From Comamonadaceae bacterium (lineage in GTDB: Bacteria > Pseudomonadota > Gammaproteobacteria > Burkholderiales > Burkholderiaceae_C): DNA of 64,000 nt. Shown piece after piece: positions 35,049 through 43,699 of the stretch. The notes beneath the pieces are model-generated. The model was given only the letters and a program-made list of their open reading frames with translations, made no database searches and was not told the DNA's origin. The stretch is taken from contig CANGIQ010000011.1 in NCBI GenBank assembly GCA_947453965.1, forward strand, positions 25,053 through 89,052, written 5' to 3'. Each line of letters begins with the position of its first letter. Position 1 is the stretch's first letter. A program made the position numbers and the translations under genes.

Positions 35049-36232
35049 GCGACGATGCCTTTCTCTTTGAGGGCTTGAATTTGGGCCGGTGTCAAACCAA
35101 TCTCATGCAACACGGCATCGGTGTCCTGGCCAATGGTGGGTGCGTTGCGGCGGTGGCTGCCCGGTGTGCGCGAGAGTTTGGGGATGATGCCGGGCACGGA
35201 GAGCGAGGTGCCGTCGTCCATCTGCACCTGCTGGATCATGCCGCGCGCTTGGTAATGTGGGTCAGCCGCAATATCGGCCACGGTGTAGATGCGCCCGGCG
35301 GGTACGGCCGCTTTGTCCAGCTCGGCCAACACATGGTCGACACTGTGCTGGGCCGTCCAAGCACCGATGACCGCGTCAATTTCTTCTACCCGTTTGACCC
35401 GGCCTGCGTTGTCCGTGAGCGCAGGGTCGTTACCCAAATCGTCACGACCCAGGGTGTGCATGAGGCGTTTGAAAATGCTGTCACCGTTACCGGCGATCAA
35501 CACATAGCCTTCGTCTTTGCAGCGGTAGGCATTGCTGGGCGCAATGCCGGGCAACGCACTGCCCGCCGCTTCGCGCACGGCACCGAACGCGCTGTACTCG
35601 GGCAACAGGCTTTCCATGCAGTTAAACACCGCCTCGTACAAGGCCACATCAATCACCTGCCCTTGGCCGCTGCGTTGACGCTCTTGCAAGGCCATCAAAA
35701 TGCCAATCACCCCATGCAGCGAGGCCAGGGTGTCGCCAATGCTCACCCCCACGCGCACGGGCACGCGGCCTGGTTCTGCTGTGAGGTGGCGCAAACCACT
35801 CATGGCCTCGGCCACCACACCAAAACCAGGCTTGTCGCGGTAGGGACCAGTTTGCCCATAGCCACTGATGCGCAGCATGATCAGGCGCGGGTTAATGGCC
35901 AGCAACTCGTCAGGCCCCAAGCCCCAGCCTTCCATGGCGCCGGGACGGAAGTTTTCAATCAGCACATCGGCGTCTTTGACGAGTTGGCGCACGATGTCTT
36001 GTGCGTCTTTTTCCTTCAGGTCCAGCGCCACCGAGCGTTTGTTGCGCGACTGCACCTGCCACCACACCGAGGTACCGTCTTTGAGCAAGCGCCATTTGCG
36101 CAGCGGGTCACCCGTCTTGGGGGTTTCGATCTTCACCACATCGGCGCCGAAGTCAGCCAGTGTTTTGGCGGCAAAGGGGCCAGCGATGAGCTGGCCGAGT
36201 TCGATCACTTGGAGTCCGGTCAATGCGCTCAT
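35045..36232 (-). CDS. CaiB/BaiF-family CoA-transferase
   Basis: A 395-residue class III CoA-transferase. LTGLQVIELGQLIAGPFAAK, FGADVVKIE, the R-S-V-A-L-D-L-K segment and the catalytic aspartate in VSIGDTLASLHG are family hallmarks, together with ENFRPGAMEGWGLG. It moves CoA from a donor (often succinyl-CoA) to a carboxylic acid. With the lyase encoded next, a succinyl-CoA:hydroxymethylglutarate-type or itaconate/citramalate-type route is plausible. First gene of the leftward operon, divergent from a LysR regulator. Confidence 0.88.
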   Translation of the reverse strand: MSALTGLQVIELGQLIAGPFAAKTLADFGADVVKIETPKTGDPLRKWRLLKDGTSVWWQVQSRNKRSVALDLKEKDAQDIVRQLVKDADVLIENFRPGAMEGWGLGPDELLAINPRLIMLRISGYGQTGPYRDKPGFGVVAEAMSGLRHLTAEPGRVPVRVGVSIGDTLASLHGVIGILMALQERQRSGQGQVIDVALYEAVFNCMESLLPEYSAFGAVREAAGSALPGIAPSNAYRCKDEGYVLIAGNGDSIFKRLMHTLGRDDLGNDPALTDNAGRVKRVEEIDAVIGAWTAQHSVDHVLAELDKAAVPAGRIYTVADIAADPHYQARGMIQQVQMDDGTSLSVPGIIPKLSRTPGSHRRNAPTIGQDTDAVLHEIGLTPAQIQALKEKGIVA

Positions 36233-36290
36233 GGTTGTACGAGGGATAAATTCAACATAGGCGGGACTATAAAAACAAAGCCCGTGGCTG

Positions 36291-36311
36291 GGAATTGCTA
36301 TTCCTTAGAAT
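36291..36311. promoter_or_regulatory. Overlapping dyads in the LysR/CoA-transferase divergent region
   Basis: GGAAT, TGCT, ATTCC (36291-36304) and ATTC, CTTA, GAAT (36300-36311) overlap in the 112-base region between the divergent genes. LysR regulators bind short dyads of this kind near their own promoter, so this is a candidate operator; no binding evidence. Confidence 0.35.
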
Positions 36312-36312
36312 T

Positions 36313-36339
36313 TCCTTCGCGTTTCGCGAAGGATGGAGG
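36313..36339 (+). promoter_or_regulatory. Leader hairpin abutting the ribosome site of the LysR gene
   Basis: TCCTTCGCG, loop TTT, CGCGAAGGA forms a perfect 9-base-pair hairpin (36313-36333). GGAGG (36335-36339) follows after one base, and the ATG at 36345 is five bases further on. The hairpin contains the first A of an earlier in-frame ATG (36333), which argues for the 36345 start. Confidence 0.45.
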
Positions 36340-36344
36340 TCCCC

Positions 36345-37274
36345 ATGAAGAAAAATTTCAACCTGAGCCGGTTTGACTTTGTCACCCTGCGGCTGTTCTG
36401 TGCCGTGGCACACAGCGGCAGCATCACCCAAGGTGCACAGACCTGCCATCTGGCACTGTCGGCGGCCAGCCGACGTCTGTCCGAGTTCGAAGCTGCGACG
36501 GGCACACCGTTGCTGGAACGCAGCAAAAAAGGCGTGTTGCTCACCCCCGCCGGGCATTTGACGCTGCAACACTGCTTGCGCTTGTTTCAGGGCTTGGAGC
36601 AGTTCCACAGTGCCTTGAGCGATTACGCCCAAGGCCTGCGCGGCCATGTGCGTCTGTGGGCCAATATGTCGTCGCTGACCGAATACCTGCCCCGCATCCT
36701 GCATGACTTTTTGTCTGACCACTCAGACATCGTGGTCGAACTGGAAGAACAGCTCAGCGGCGACATTGCCCGTGCCTTGATTGACGGCATTGCCGACATC
36801 GGTGTGCTGGCCGATGAGACGCCCATGGATGGACTGACCGTCCTGCCTTTTCAGACCAACGAGCTGGTGCTGCTGTGCCATGCCAGCCACCCTTTGGCCA
36901 AGCTGAAAAAAGTGGATTTCAAAACCTGTTTGCAGTACGACTTTGTGGGCTTGAACCGCGGCAGCTCGCTGCTGGAGTTGACCTCACGTGCGGCGGAGCG
37001 AGAAGGCGTGCACATGCATTTGCGGGTGCAGGTGAGAAGTTTTGATGCCATGTGCCACATGATTGCGGCCGGTTTGGGCGTGGGTGTGTTGCCCTTGGGC
37101 GCTTGCGTCAGCCAAGTGCAAGCGCTCAAGCTCAAAACAGTGAAGGTCAAAAACACCTGGGCCCAACGCAAGCTGGTGCTGGCTTTCAACCCTCAGCGGG
37201 CCTTGTCGCCTGCAGCTCAGCTGCTGATGGACAAACTGACCACCACATCGACAGGCGCCATCGCGCAGGCATAA
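36345..37274 (+). CDS. LysR-family transcriptional regulator
   Basis: A 309-residue LysR protein: N-terminal winged helix-turn-helix (about residues 8-66, with SGSITQGAQTCHLALSAASRR and LLERSKKGVLLTPAG) and a C-terminal periplasmic-binding-protein-like effector domain (about 90-295). GGAGG five bases before ATG 36345 decides the start over ATG 36333. It is divergent from the CoA-transferase/lyase operon and so probably activates that operon in response to its acid substrate or CoA ester. A probable leuC promoter overlaps its 3' end. Confidence 0.88.
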   Translation: MKKNFNLSRFDFVTLRLFCAVAHSGSITQGAQTCHLALSAASRRLSEFEAATGTPLLERSKKGVLLTPAGHLTLQHCLRLFQGLEQFHSALSDYAQGLRGHVRLWANMSSLTEYLPRILHDFLSDHSDIVVELEEQLSGDIARALIDGIADIGVLADETPMDGLTVLPFQTNELVLLCHASHPLAKLKKVDFKTCLQYDFVGLNRGSSLLELTSRAAEREGVHMHLRVQVRSFDAMCHMIAAGLGVGVLPLGACVSQVQALKLKTVKVKNTWAQRKLVLAFNPQRALSPAAQLLMDKLTTTSTGAIAQA

Positions 37275-37277
37275 AAT
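37248..37277 (+). promoter_or_regulatory. Probable sigma-70 promoter of the leuC operon
   Basis: TCGACA (37248-37253) and TAAAAT (37272-37277) are separated by 18 bases, giving a good -35 and a good -10. The -10 overlaps the LysR stop codon and lies 25 bases before the leuC ATG, where AAGGA provides the ribosome site. Confidence 0.5.
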
Positions 37278-37302
37278 CGCTGGCTGCATCTAAGGAAGAC
37301 TC

Positions 37303-38724
37303 ATGGGACGCACCCTTTACGACAAGATTTGGGACGAGCACGTCGTCCACACCGAAGAAGACGGCACCGCCATCCTCTACATCGACCGCCATTTGGTGCA
37401 CGAAGTCACCAGCCCACAAGCGTTTGAGGGCATTCGCCAAGCAGGCCGCAAAGTCTGGCGCGTCAGCTCCATCGTGGCCACGGCCGACCACAACACGCCC
37501 ACCACGGGGTGGGAGCTGGGCTACGACGGCATCACCGACCCCATCAGCAAAGAACAAGTCACCACGCTGGACAGCAACATCCAAGAGTTCGGCGCGGCCG
37601 CGTTCTTTCCCTTCTTGTCCAAGCGCCAAGGCATCGTGCACGTGATTGGCCCTGAAAACGGCGCCACCCTGCCCGGCATGACCGTGGTGTGTGGCGACAG
37701 CCACACCTCCACCCATGGCGCGTTTGGCGCCTTGGCCCATGGCATCGGCACCTCAGAAGTCGAGCACGTCATGGCCACGCAAACCTTGTTGGCCAAAAAA
37801 GCCAAGAACATGCTCATCAAGGTCGAAGGCACCTTGGCCAAAGGCGTGACGGGCAAAGACGTGGTGCTGGCCATCATTGGCAAGATCGGCACGGCGGGTG
37901 GCACGGGCTACACCATTGAGTTTGCAGGCTCGGCCATTCGTGGTTTGAGCATGGAAGGTCGCATGACCTTGTGCAATATGGCCATCGAAGGCGGCGCACG
38001 CGCGGGTTTGGTGGCGGTGGACGACAAAACCATCGAGTACGTCAAAGGCCGTCCGCTCTCGCCCACGGGTGTGGAATGGGACCAAGCCGTGGCGTATTGG
38101 AAAACCTTGCACTCTGATGCAGACGCCAAGTTTGACGCGGTGGTGGAGCTCAAGGCCGAAGACATCTTGCCGCAAGTCACTTGGGGCACCTCGCCCGAAA
38201 TGGTGCTAGATATCAACGGTGTGGTGCCCGACCCCGACAAAGAAAAAGACGCCAACAAGCGCAGCGCGATTGAACGTGCACTCACGTACATGGACTTGCA
38301 GCCTGGCAAAGCCCTGAACGATTTGTTTGTGGACAAAGTGTTCATTGGCTCGTGCACCAACAGCCGCATCGAAGACATGCGTGAAGCTGCTGCTGTGGTG
38401 AAAAAACTCGGCCAGAAAGTGGCCAAGAACATCAAGCTGGCCATGGTCGTGCCCGGTTCTGGCCTGGTCAAAGAGCAAGCCGAACGCGAAGGTCTGCACG
38501 AGATTTTCAAAGCTGCTGGCTTTGAGTGGCGTGAGCCCGGTTGTTCCATGTGTTTGGCGATGAACGCCGACCGCTTGGAGCCAGGCGAACGCTGTGCCTC
38601 CACCAGCAACCGCAACTTCGAAGGCCGTCAAGGCAATGGTGGCCGCACCCATTTGGTCAGCCCCGCCATGGCAGCAGCAGCAGCCATTCATGGCCACTTT
38701 GTGGACGTGCGCAAGTTCGCGTAA
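37303..38724 (+). CDS. leuC: 3-isopropylmalate dehydratase large subunit
   Basis: A 473-residue aconitase-family enzyme, second step of leucine synthesis (2-isopropylmalate to 3-isopropylmalate) with LeuD. The [4Fe-4S] cysteines lie in [13 protein letters not shown] and in GCSMCLAMN; the substrate region [20 protein letters not shown] is canonical. Length matches E. coli LeuC (466). First gene of a leucine block interrupted by a small lipoprotein gene before leuD. Confidence 0.97.
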   Translation: MGRTLYDKIWDEHVVHTEEDGTAILYIDRHLVHEVTSPQAFEGIRQAGRKVWRVSSIVATADHNTPTTGWELGYDGITDPISKEQVTTLDSNIQEFGAAAFFPFLSKRQGIVHVIGPENGATLPGMTVVCGDSHTSTHGAFGALAHGIGTSEVEHVMATQTLLAKKAKNMLIKVEGTLAKGVTGKDVVLAIIGKIGTAGGTGYTIEFAGSAIRGLSMEGRMTLCNMAIEGGARAGLVAVDDKTIEYVKGRPLSPTGVEWDQAVAYWKTLHSDADAKFDAVVELKAEDILPQVTWGTSPEMVLDINGVVPDPDKEKDANKRSAIERALTYMDLQPGKALNDLFVDKVFIGSCTNSRIEDMREAAAVVKKLGQKVAKNIKLAMVVPGSGLVKEQAEREGLHEIFKAAGFEWREPGCSMCLAMNADRLEPGERCASTSNRNFEGRQGNGGRTHLVSPAMAAAAAIHGHFVDVRKFA

Positions 38725-38739
38725 CTAAGGAGCACCGCT

Positions 38740-38874
38740 ATGAAAAAACTTCTGTTGATCGCTTTAGGCCTTGTGGCTGTGATGAGCCTGAGTGCTTGCA
38801 ACACCATGCGTGGCATTGGTCAAGATGTGCAAAAGGCCGGTACGGCCATTGAAGACGCAGCGAAGAAAAAATAA
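38740..38874 (+). CDS. Entericidin A/B-family small lipoprotein
   Basis: A 44-residue product, [20 protein letters not shown] followed by a short mature tail with [18 protein letters not shown]. The signal peptide ends in a lipobox (LSAC, Cys20), so it would be a lipoprotein of the cell envelope. The amphipathic tail with [10 protein letters not shown] matches entericidins. CTAAGGAGC (38725-38733) provides a strong ribosome site. Its TAA stop shares a base with the leuD ATG, so translation of leuD is coupled. Its role inside the leucine operon is unknown; the same insertion is familiar in Burkholderiales genomes. Confidence 0.85.
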   Translation: MKKLLLIALGLVAVMSLSACNTMRGIGQDVQKAGTAIEDAAKKK

Positions 38875-39518
38875 TGCAGAAATTCACCTTACACAAAGGC
38901 ATCGTGGCCCCCATAGACCGCGAGAACGTCGACACCGACGCCATCATCCCCAAGCAGTTTCTGAAGTCCATCCGCAAGACCGGCTTTGGCCCCAACTTGT
39001 TTGACGAATGGCGCTACTTGGACCACGGCGAGCCCGGCCAAGACCCAGCCAGCCGCAAACCCAACCCTGACTTCGTGCTCAATCAACCACGCTACAAAGG
39101 CGCATCAGTGTTGTTGGCGCGCAAGAACTTTGGCTGTGGCTCGTCACGCGAACACGCGCCCTGGGCGATTGACCAATACGGTTTTCGCGCCGTGATTGCG
39201 CCGAGCTTTGCCGACATCTTCTTCAACAACTGTTTCAAGAACGGCTTGCTGCCCATCGTGCTGCCCGAAGCCACGATTGACCTGTTGTTCAATGAAGTCA
39301 ACGCCTTCCCCGGCTATGAGTTGACGATTGACTTGGAGAACCAAGTCATCGTGCGTCCCCAAGGCGAGACCATTCCCTTTGAAGTACAAGCCTTCCGCAA
39401 ATACTGCTTGCTCAACGGCTTCGACGACATTGGCCTGACCCTGCGCCAGTCCGACAAAATCAAAGCCTTTGAAGCCCAGCGTTTGGCCACCAAGCCTTGG
39501 TTGGCACACACGATGTAA
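38874..39518 (+). CDS. leuD: 3-isopropylmalate dehydratase small subunit
   Basis: A 214-residue LeuD, the swivel-domain partner of Leu[15 protein letters not shown], the [13 protein letters not shown] motif and the [17 protein letters not shown] segment are characteristic. The start overlaps the entericidin stop (TAATG). Length agrees with E. coli LeuD (201). Confidence 0.96.
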   Translation: MQKFTLHKGIVAPIDRENVDTDAIIPKQFLKSIRKTGFGPNLFDEWRYLDHGEPGQDPASRKPNPDFVLNQPRYKGASVLLARKNFGCGSSREHAPWAIDQYGFRAVIAPSFADIFFNNCFKNGLLPIVLPEATIDLLFNEVNAFPGYELTIDLENQVIVRPQGETIPFEVQAFRKYCLLNGFDDIGLTLRQSDKIKAFEAQRLATKPWLAHTM

Positions 39519-39546
39519 CGCACGTTCAAGATCAAAGAAAGCACAC

Positions 39547-40632
39547 ATGAAAATCGCAGTTCTTCCCGGTGATGGCATCGGCACCGAAATCGTCGCAGAA
39601 GCCGTCAAGGTCTTGAATGTCTTGGACTTGAAGTTCGAGATGGAAACCGCCTTGGTCGGCGGTGCCGCTTTTGATGCCCACGGCCACCCCCTGCCTGAAT
39701 CCACCCTGAAGCTGGCCATGGCCTCAGACGCCGTGTTGTTCGGCGCCGTGGGCGACTGGAAATACGACACCCTGGACCGCCCCCTGCGCCCCGAGCAAGC
39801 CATTTTGGGTTTGCGCAAAAACATGGGGTTGTTCGCCAACTTCCGTCCTGCCATTTGCTACGAGCAATTGGTGGGCGCCTCGAGCTTGAAGCCTGAGTTG
39901 ATTGCTGGCCTGGACATCCTCATCATCCGCGAACTGACAGGCGACATTTACTTTGGCCAACCTCGTGGTCGCCGTGTGGCCACTGATGGTCACTTCCCCG
40001 GTGCCGAAGAAGCGTTTGACACCATGCGCTATTCCAAGCCCGAGATCGAGCGCATTGCCCACGTGGCGTTCCAAGCCGCCCGCAAGCGTAAAGCCGCAGG
40101 CAAAGAGGGCCGCGTGACCAGCGTGGACAAAGCCAACGTGCTGGAGACCTTCCAGTTCTGGAAAGATGTGGTGAGCGAAGTGGGCAAAGAGTACCCAGAC
40201 ATTGCCTTGGACCACATGTATGTCGACAACGCCGCCATGCAGCTGGTGAAAGAGCCCAAGCGCTTTGACGTGGTGGTGACCGGCAATATGTTTGGCGACA
40301 TCTTGAGCGACGAAGCCTCCATGCTCACCGGCTCGATCGGTATGCTGCCCTCGGCCTCGCTGAACAGCAAAAACCAAGGCTTGTACGAACCCAGCCACGG
40401 CAGCGCCCCTGACATCGCGGGCAAAGGCGTGGCCAACCCCTTGGCCACTATTCTGAGCGCCGCCATGATGCTGCGCTTTAGCTTGAACCAAGCGCAAGCC
40501 GCCGACCGCATTGAAACTGCGGTGAAAGCCGTGCTGGCCCAAGGCCTGCGTACCCCCGACATCTACAGCGAAGGCACCACCAAGGTGGGCACCTCGCAAA
40601 TGGGCGATGCGGTGGTGAAGGCTTTGCGCTGA
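39547..40632 (+). CDS. leuB: 3-isopropylmalate dehydrogenase
   Basis: A 361-residue NAD-dependent decarboxylating dehydrogenase, third step of leucine synthesis. [10 protein letters not shown] begins the fold, [14 protein letters not shown] carries the substrate-binding Arg, and the C-terminal [12 protein letters not shown] and [14 protein letters not shown] are the metal/NAD sites. ATG at 39547 is preferred; the frame opens upstream inside leuD. Ends in a terminator (40654-40684), closing the leucine unit. Confidence 0.97.
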   Translation: MKIAVLPGDGIGTEIVAEAVKVLNVLDLKFEMETALVGGAAFDAHGHPLPESTLKLAMASDAVLFGAVGDWKYDTLDRPLRPEQAILGLRKNMGLFANFRPAICYEQLVGASSLKPELIAGLDILIIRELTGDIYFGQPRGRRVATDGHFPGAEEAFDTMRYSKPEIERIAHVAFQAARKRKAAGKEGRVTSVDKANVLETFQFWKDVVSEVGKEYPDIALDHMYVDNAAMQLVKEPKRFDVVVTGNMFGDILSDEASMLTGSIGMLPSASLNSKNQGLYEPSHGSAPDIAGKGVANPLATILSAAMMLRFSLNQAQAADRIETAVKAVLAQGLRTPDIYSEGTTKVGTSQMGDAVVKALR

Positions 40633-40653
40633 TTGCGCCTGCGCCTGTGGAAC

Positions 40654-40684
40654 AAAAACGCGCCTTCGGGTGCGTTTTTTGTTT
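40654..40684 (+). terminator. Rho-independent terminator after leuB
   Basis: AACGCGCC, tetraloop TTCG, GGTGCGTT (one G-T pair) is flanked by five A residues and followed by six T residues. It lies 24 bases after the leuB stop and isolates leuB from asd. Confidence 0.88.
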
Positions 40685-40712
40685 GGACAAACACGCTAGA
40701 GGCCCATGTCAG

Positions 40713-40740
40713 CTTAAAGAAACTCCCCATCCGATACAAT
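40713..40740 (+). promoter_or_regulatory. Candidate promoter of the asd transcript
   Basis: CTTAAA (40713-40718), 16 bases, TACAAT (40735-40740). The -10 is good and the -35 weak. A start about seven bases after the -10 would fall on the ATG of the small leader frame at 40748, giving a leaderless message. The rest of the 310-base gap (40633-40942) holds the leuB terminator, this small frame and the hairpins described below. Confidence 0.35.
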
Positions 40741-40747
40741 CTTGGCC

Positions 40748-40849
40748 ATGTTTCACGCCCGCACGTTCTCTCTGAATTTGACAACCATCGCTCTTGCGAC
40801 GGCCCGCGCGCGTGCAATCACGATCAAAACCACGACCTTGAAGGGCTAA
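40748..40849 (+). CDS. Possible Thr-rich leader peptide upstream of asd
   Basis: A 33-codon frame beginning MFHARTFSLNLTTIAL and ending AITIKTTTLKG, then TAA. Eight of 33 residues are threonine, with I-T-I-K-T-T-T near the end, reminiscent of the thr-operon leader peptide of enteric bacteria. asd, a gene of the Thr/Lys/Met/Ile aspartate pathway, begins 93 bases later. There is no ribosome site upstream; translation may be leaderless. Alternative: an accidental short frame. I place it here because composition, position and the downstream hairpins agree. Confidence 0.35.
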   Translation: MFHARTFSLNLTTIALATARARAITIKTTTLKG

Positions 40850-40873
40850 TTCGCTCCGGTTCGTCGTGCGCCC

Positions 40874-40920
40874 CCCGGCCAGACGAGCCGGGCAAACAGC
40901 CAGGTCTGGCACTGTTTTCT
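40874..40920 (+). promoter_or_regulatory. Mutually exclusive hairpins between the leader frame and asd
   Basis: CCCGGC (40874-40879) can pair with GCCGGG (40887-40892). Alternatively GCCAGAC (40878-40884) pairs with GTCTGGC (40904-40910), or GCCAG (40899-40903) pairs locally with CTGGC (40906-40910) before ACTGTTTTCT. The first two cannot form together, as in a transcription attenuator. The T tract is poor, so control of translation is equally possible. Confidence 0.35.
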
Positions 40921-40942
40921 ACATTTGAAAAGGCGTTGAAAA

Positions 40943-42073
40943 ATGAGCAAGTTAGTAGGTTTAGTGGGTTGGCGCGGCATGGTTGGCTCGGTGCTGATCG
41001 ATCGCATGGTGCAAGAAAAAGACTTCGATCTGATCGAACCCGTGTTTTTCTCCACCTCCAATGCCGGTGGCAAAGCGCCAGCACAAGCCAAAAACGAAAC
41101 CACGCTCAAAGACGCCAACGACATTGAAGCGCTCAAAAAGTGCGACATCGTGCTGACCTGCCAAGGCGGCGACTACACCAAAGAGGTGTACCCCAAGCTG
41201 CGCGCTGCCGGCTGGAACGGCCACTGGATCGACGCCGCGTCGAGCCTGCGCATGGCCGACGACGCTGTGATCATCTTGGACCCCGTCAACCGCAACGTCA
41301 TCGACAGCGCTTTGAGCCAAGGTGGCAAAAACTGGATCGGCGGCAACTGCACCGTGAGCTTGATGCTGATGGGCTTGGGCGGCTTGTTCCAACACAACCT
41401 GGTCGAGTGGGTCAGCGCCATGACCTACCAAGCGGCTTCGGGCGCGGGTGCCCAAAACATGCGTGAATTACTGAGCCAAATGGGCGCTTTGCACGACGCC
41501 GTCAAAGACGACTTGGCCAACCCCTCGTCTGCCATCTTGGACATCGACCGCAAAGTGTCGGCCACCATGCGCAGCGCTGAGTTCCCCACCAAAAACTTCC
41601 GCAACACCGCCTTGGCGGGCAGCTTGATCCCTTGGATCGACGTGCCCGTGGAACACGGTCAAAGCAAGGAAGAGTGGAAAGGTGGCGCCGAGTGCAACAA
41701 GATCTTGGGCAACCCCACCTTCCGTACCCCCGGCTCGATCCCCATCGACGGTTTGTGCGTGCGCATTGGCGCCATGCGCTGCCACTCACAAGGCTTGACC
41801 ATCAAGCTGAAAAAAGATGTGCCGATGGATGAGATCGAAAGTATTTTGGCCAGTGCCAACGACTGGGTCAAAGTGGTGCCCAATGTGCGCGAGATCAGCG
41901 AACGTGACCTGACACCTGCCGCCGTGACCGGCACCTTGACCGTGCCTGTGGGTCGCCTGCACAAAATGGCCATGGGCAACGACTACTTGGGCGCCTTCAC
42001 TGTGGGTGACCAGCTCTTGTGGGGCGCAGCGGAACCGCTGCGTCGCATGTTGCGCATCTTGCTCGAACACTAA
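40943..42073 (+). CDS. asd: Aspartate-semialdehyde dehydrogenase
   Basis: A 376-residue NADPH-dependent enzyme converting aspartyl phosphate to aspartate semialdehyde, the branch point to Lys/diaminopimelate, Met, Thr and Ile. The N-terminal [13 protein letters not shown] binds NADP. The catalytic cysteine is Cys136 in GGNCTVSLM, and [11 protein letters not shown] and the His in [12 protein letters not shown] follow. Length and sequence fit the long Gram-negative form. Followed after 20 bases by fimV. Confidence 0.97.
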   Translation: MSKLVGLVGWRGMVGSVLIDRMVQEKDFDLIEPVFFSTSNAGGKAPAQAKNETTLKDANDIEALKKCDIVLTCQGGDYTKEVYPKLRAAGWNGHWIDAASSLRMADDAVIILDPVNRNVIDSALSQGGKNWIGGNCTVSLMLMGLGGLFQHNLVEWVSAMTYQAASGAGAQNMRELLSQMGALHDAVKDDLANPSSAILDIDRKVSATMRSAEFPTKNFRNTALAGSLIPWIDVPVEHGQSKEEWKGGAECNKILGNPTFRTPGSIPIDGLCVRIGAMRCHSQGLTIKLKKDVPMDEIESILASANDWVKVVPNVREISERDLTPAAVTGTLTVPVGRLHKMAMGNDYLGAFTVGDQLLWGAAEPLRRMLRILLEH

Positions 42074-42093
42074 ACACTCAACGACCGTCGATC

Positions 42094-43695
42094 ATGACCC
42101 AAGTCCACCGCCCCGCATCTAACTTGTTCCAGCGATCCGCGTTGTGGGCTGCTTTGTCTTTGTCCTTACTCGGCAATGCACAAGCGCTCACCTTGAGCAA
42201 GCCTGTTGTCAAGTCCAGTGAAGGCGAGGCGTTGCAGGTTGAAATTGATATCAGTAATCTGTCAGAGACAGAAGAAGCCAACTTCCAGGCCAGCTTGGCC
42301 AGCCAAGAGGCTTACCAAGCCGCCAAGATAGAGGCCCCTGGCTCCAATGGCGTGCCAGCAGACATTCAGGTCGAATTGCTGCGCCGCCCCAAAGGGGGTT
42401 ATTACTTGAAGGTGAGTAGCAAGCAAGGGGTCAATACCAACTTTGTCGACTTGTTGATTGACTTCCGTTGGGCAACCGGCCGCTTGCTGCGCGACATCAG
42501 CGTGTCGCTGGATGCAGGTGGCAGCAAGAACGCCAGCAAATTCAATGGGCTGGCCAGCATGGCCAATTCTGACAAGGTCCGCGTACAGCGTGGCGAGACG
42601 GCCAGCGAGATCGCCGTGCGCAACATGCCAAATGGCGTATCGTTGGATCAAATGTTGCTCGCCATGCTGCGCAGCAACCCCGAAGCGTTTGTCGACTCGA
42701 ATGTCAACCGTTTGAAGTCGGGTTCCTTGTTGACTGTGCCCACAGCGCAGCAAGCCAAGTCCGTGTCGCGCGAAGAAGCTCGCAAAGAAATTCAAATTCA
42801 AACCAAGGACTTCCACGCGTATCGCGCCGAATTGGCCGCACGAGCCCCAGGCGGTGTCGCGCCCAAGGCCACACGCGACAGCACGGGCAAACTGCAAGCG
42901 CAGGTTGACAACAAAAAATCCAAGGCAGCACAAGACAAACTGACCTTGACCAAACCCAACAAGGACAACGCCGAAGACAAGATTGCGCAGCAACGCGAAG
43001 CCCAAGACGTGGCCAAACGTGCCGAAGAAATGAGCCGCAATTTGGCCGAACTGGGAAAAATCGCAGCGGCCACAGCCACTGAAGGCGCCGCCTCGGGTGG
43101 CGTGTTGCCTGCGAATGCGCCCGCCAGCGCGGCCTCATCCAGCGCTTGGTTGGATGACTTGAGCAACGACCCCTTGACCCCTGTGGGCACGGGTGGATTG
43201 ATTGGCCTGATGGTATTGATCGGCTTGTGGAGCCGTCATCAACGCAAAGCAGCTGAACTGCGTGGGGACAACATCCAAGGTTTGCCGCCTTTGAATGTGA
43301 AATTCGATTTGGATTTGCCGCATCTGGATGACATTGGCCGCCACGACAACAGCCCGATGCCCTTTGCGCCCATGGAGCCATCTGCATCATCTGCTCACGA
43401 CGCGTCACATGCCGACGACGCGCACGATGAAGATCACATTGCTGAAGAGACGGCTCAACCCGTACCGGCTCCGGCACCCGTGCAGCCAGCGCGTCCCACC
43501 CTGGCCATCCCTGACGTGTCCTTGGAACTCGACGACACACAGGCCCACCCCTTGCAAGTGCGCATGGACTTGGCGCAAGAGTTGTGGGACCTGGGCCAGC
43601 TGCACACCAGCCGCGCCTTGATGGAAGAGGTACTGCACGAAGCCAGCGGCGACATGCAGGCCAAAGCCAAGCAGTGGCTGGCTGACCGAGGTTAA
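42094..43695 (+). CDS. fimV: FimV-family cell-envelope assembly protein
   Basis: A 533-residue protein with a signal peptide (cleavage after NAQA, about residue 31), a FimV N-terminal domain (TLSKPVVKSSEGEALQVEIDI ...; RRPKGGYYLKVSS; LLIDFRWATGRLLRDI), a LysM-like segment (VQRGETASEIAVRNMPNGVSLDQMLLAMLRSNPEAF), a long Lys/Ala/Gln-rich coiled coil, one transmembrane helix (about 370-388, GLIGLMVLIGLW) and a cytoplasmic tail ending in the FimV C-terminal domain (LDLAQELWDLGQ-type helices, here VRMDLAQELWDLGQLHTSRA). FimV links peptidoglycan, type IV pili and polar organisation. Shorter than the Pseudomonas protein (about 900). It lies between asd and truA, a conserved neighbourhood. Confidence 0.85.
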   Translation: MTQVHRPASNLFQRSALWAALSLSLLGNAQALTLSKPVVKSSEGEALQVEIDISNLSETEEANFQASLASQEAYQAAKIEAPGSNGVPADIQVELLRRPKGGYYLKVSSKQGVNTNFVDLLIDFRWATGRLLRDISVSLDAGGSKNASKFNGLASMANSDKVRVQRGETASEIAVRNMPNGVSLDQMLLAMLRSNPEAFVDSNVNRLKSGSLLTVPTAQQAKSVSREEARKEIQIQTKDFHAYRAELAARAPGGVAPKATRDSTGKLQAQVDNKKSKAAQDKLTLTKPNKDNAEDKIAQQREAQDVAKRAEEMSRNLAELGKIAAATATEGAASGGVLPANAPASAASSSAWLDDLSNDPLTPVGTGGLIGLMVLIGLWSRHQRKAAELRGDNIQGLPPLNVKFDLDLPHLDDIGRHDNSPMPFAPMEPSASSAHDASHADDAHDEDHIAEETAQPVPAPAPVQPARPTLAIPDVSLELDDTQAHPLQVRMDLAQELWDLGQLHTSRALMEEVLHEASGDMQAKAKQWLADRG

Positions 43696-43699
43696 CCCC

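Noticed and set aside
35075..36376. 433-codon open frame opposite the CoA-transferase
   Set aside because: Antisense shadow; the opposite strand carries a canonical CaiB/BaiF protein with ATGA coupling to its neighbour.
40779..40800. TTGACA inside the leader frame considered as the asd -35
   Set aside because: No acceptable -10 at 16-18 bases downstream.
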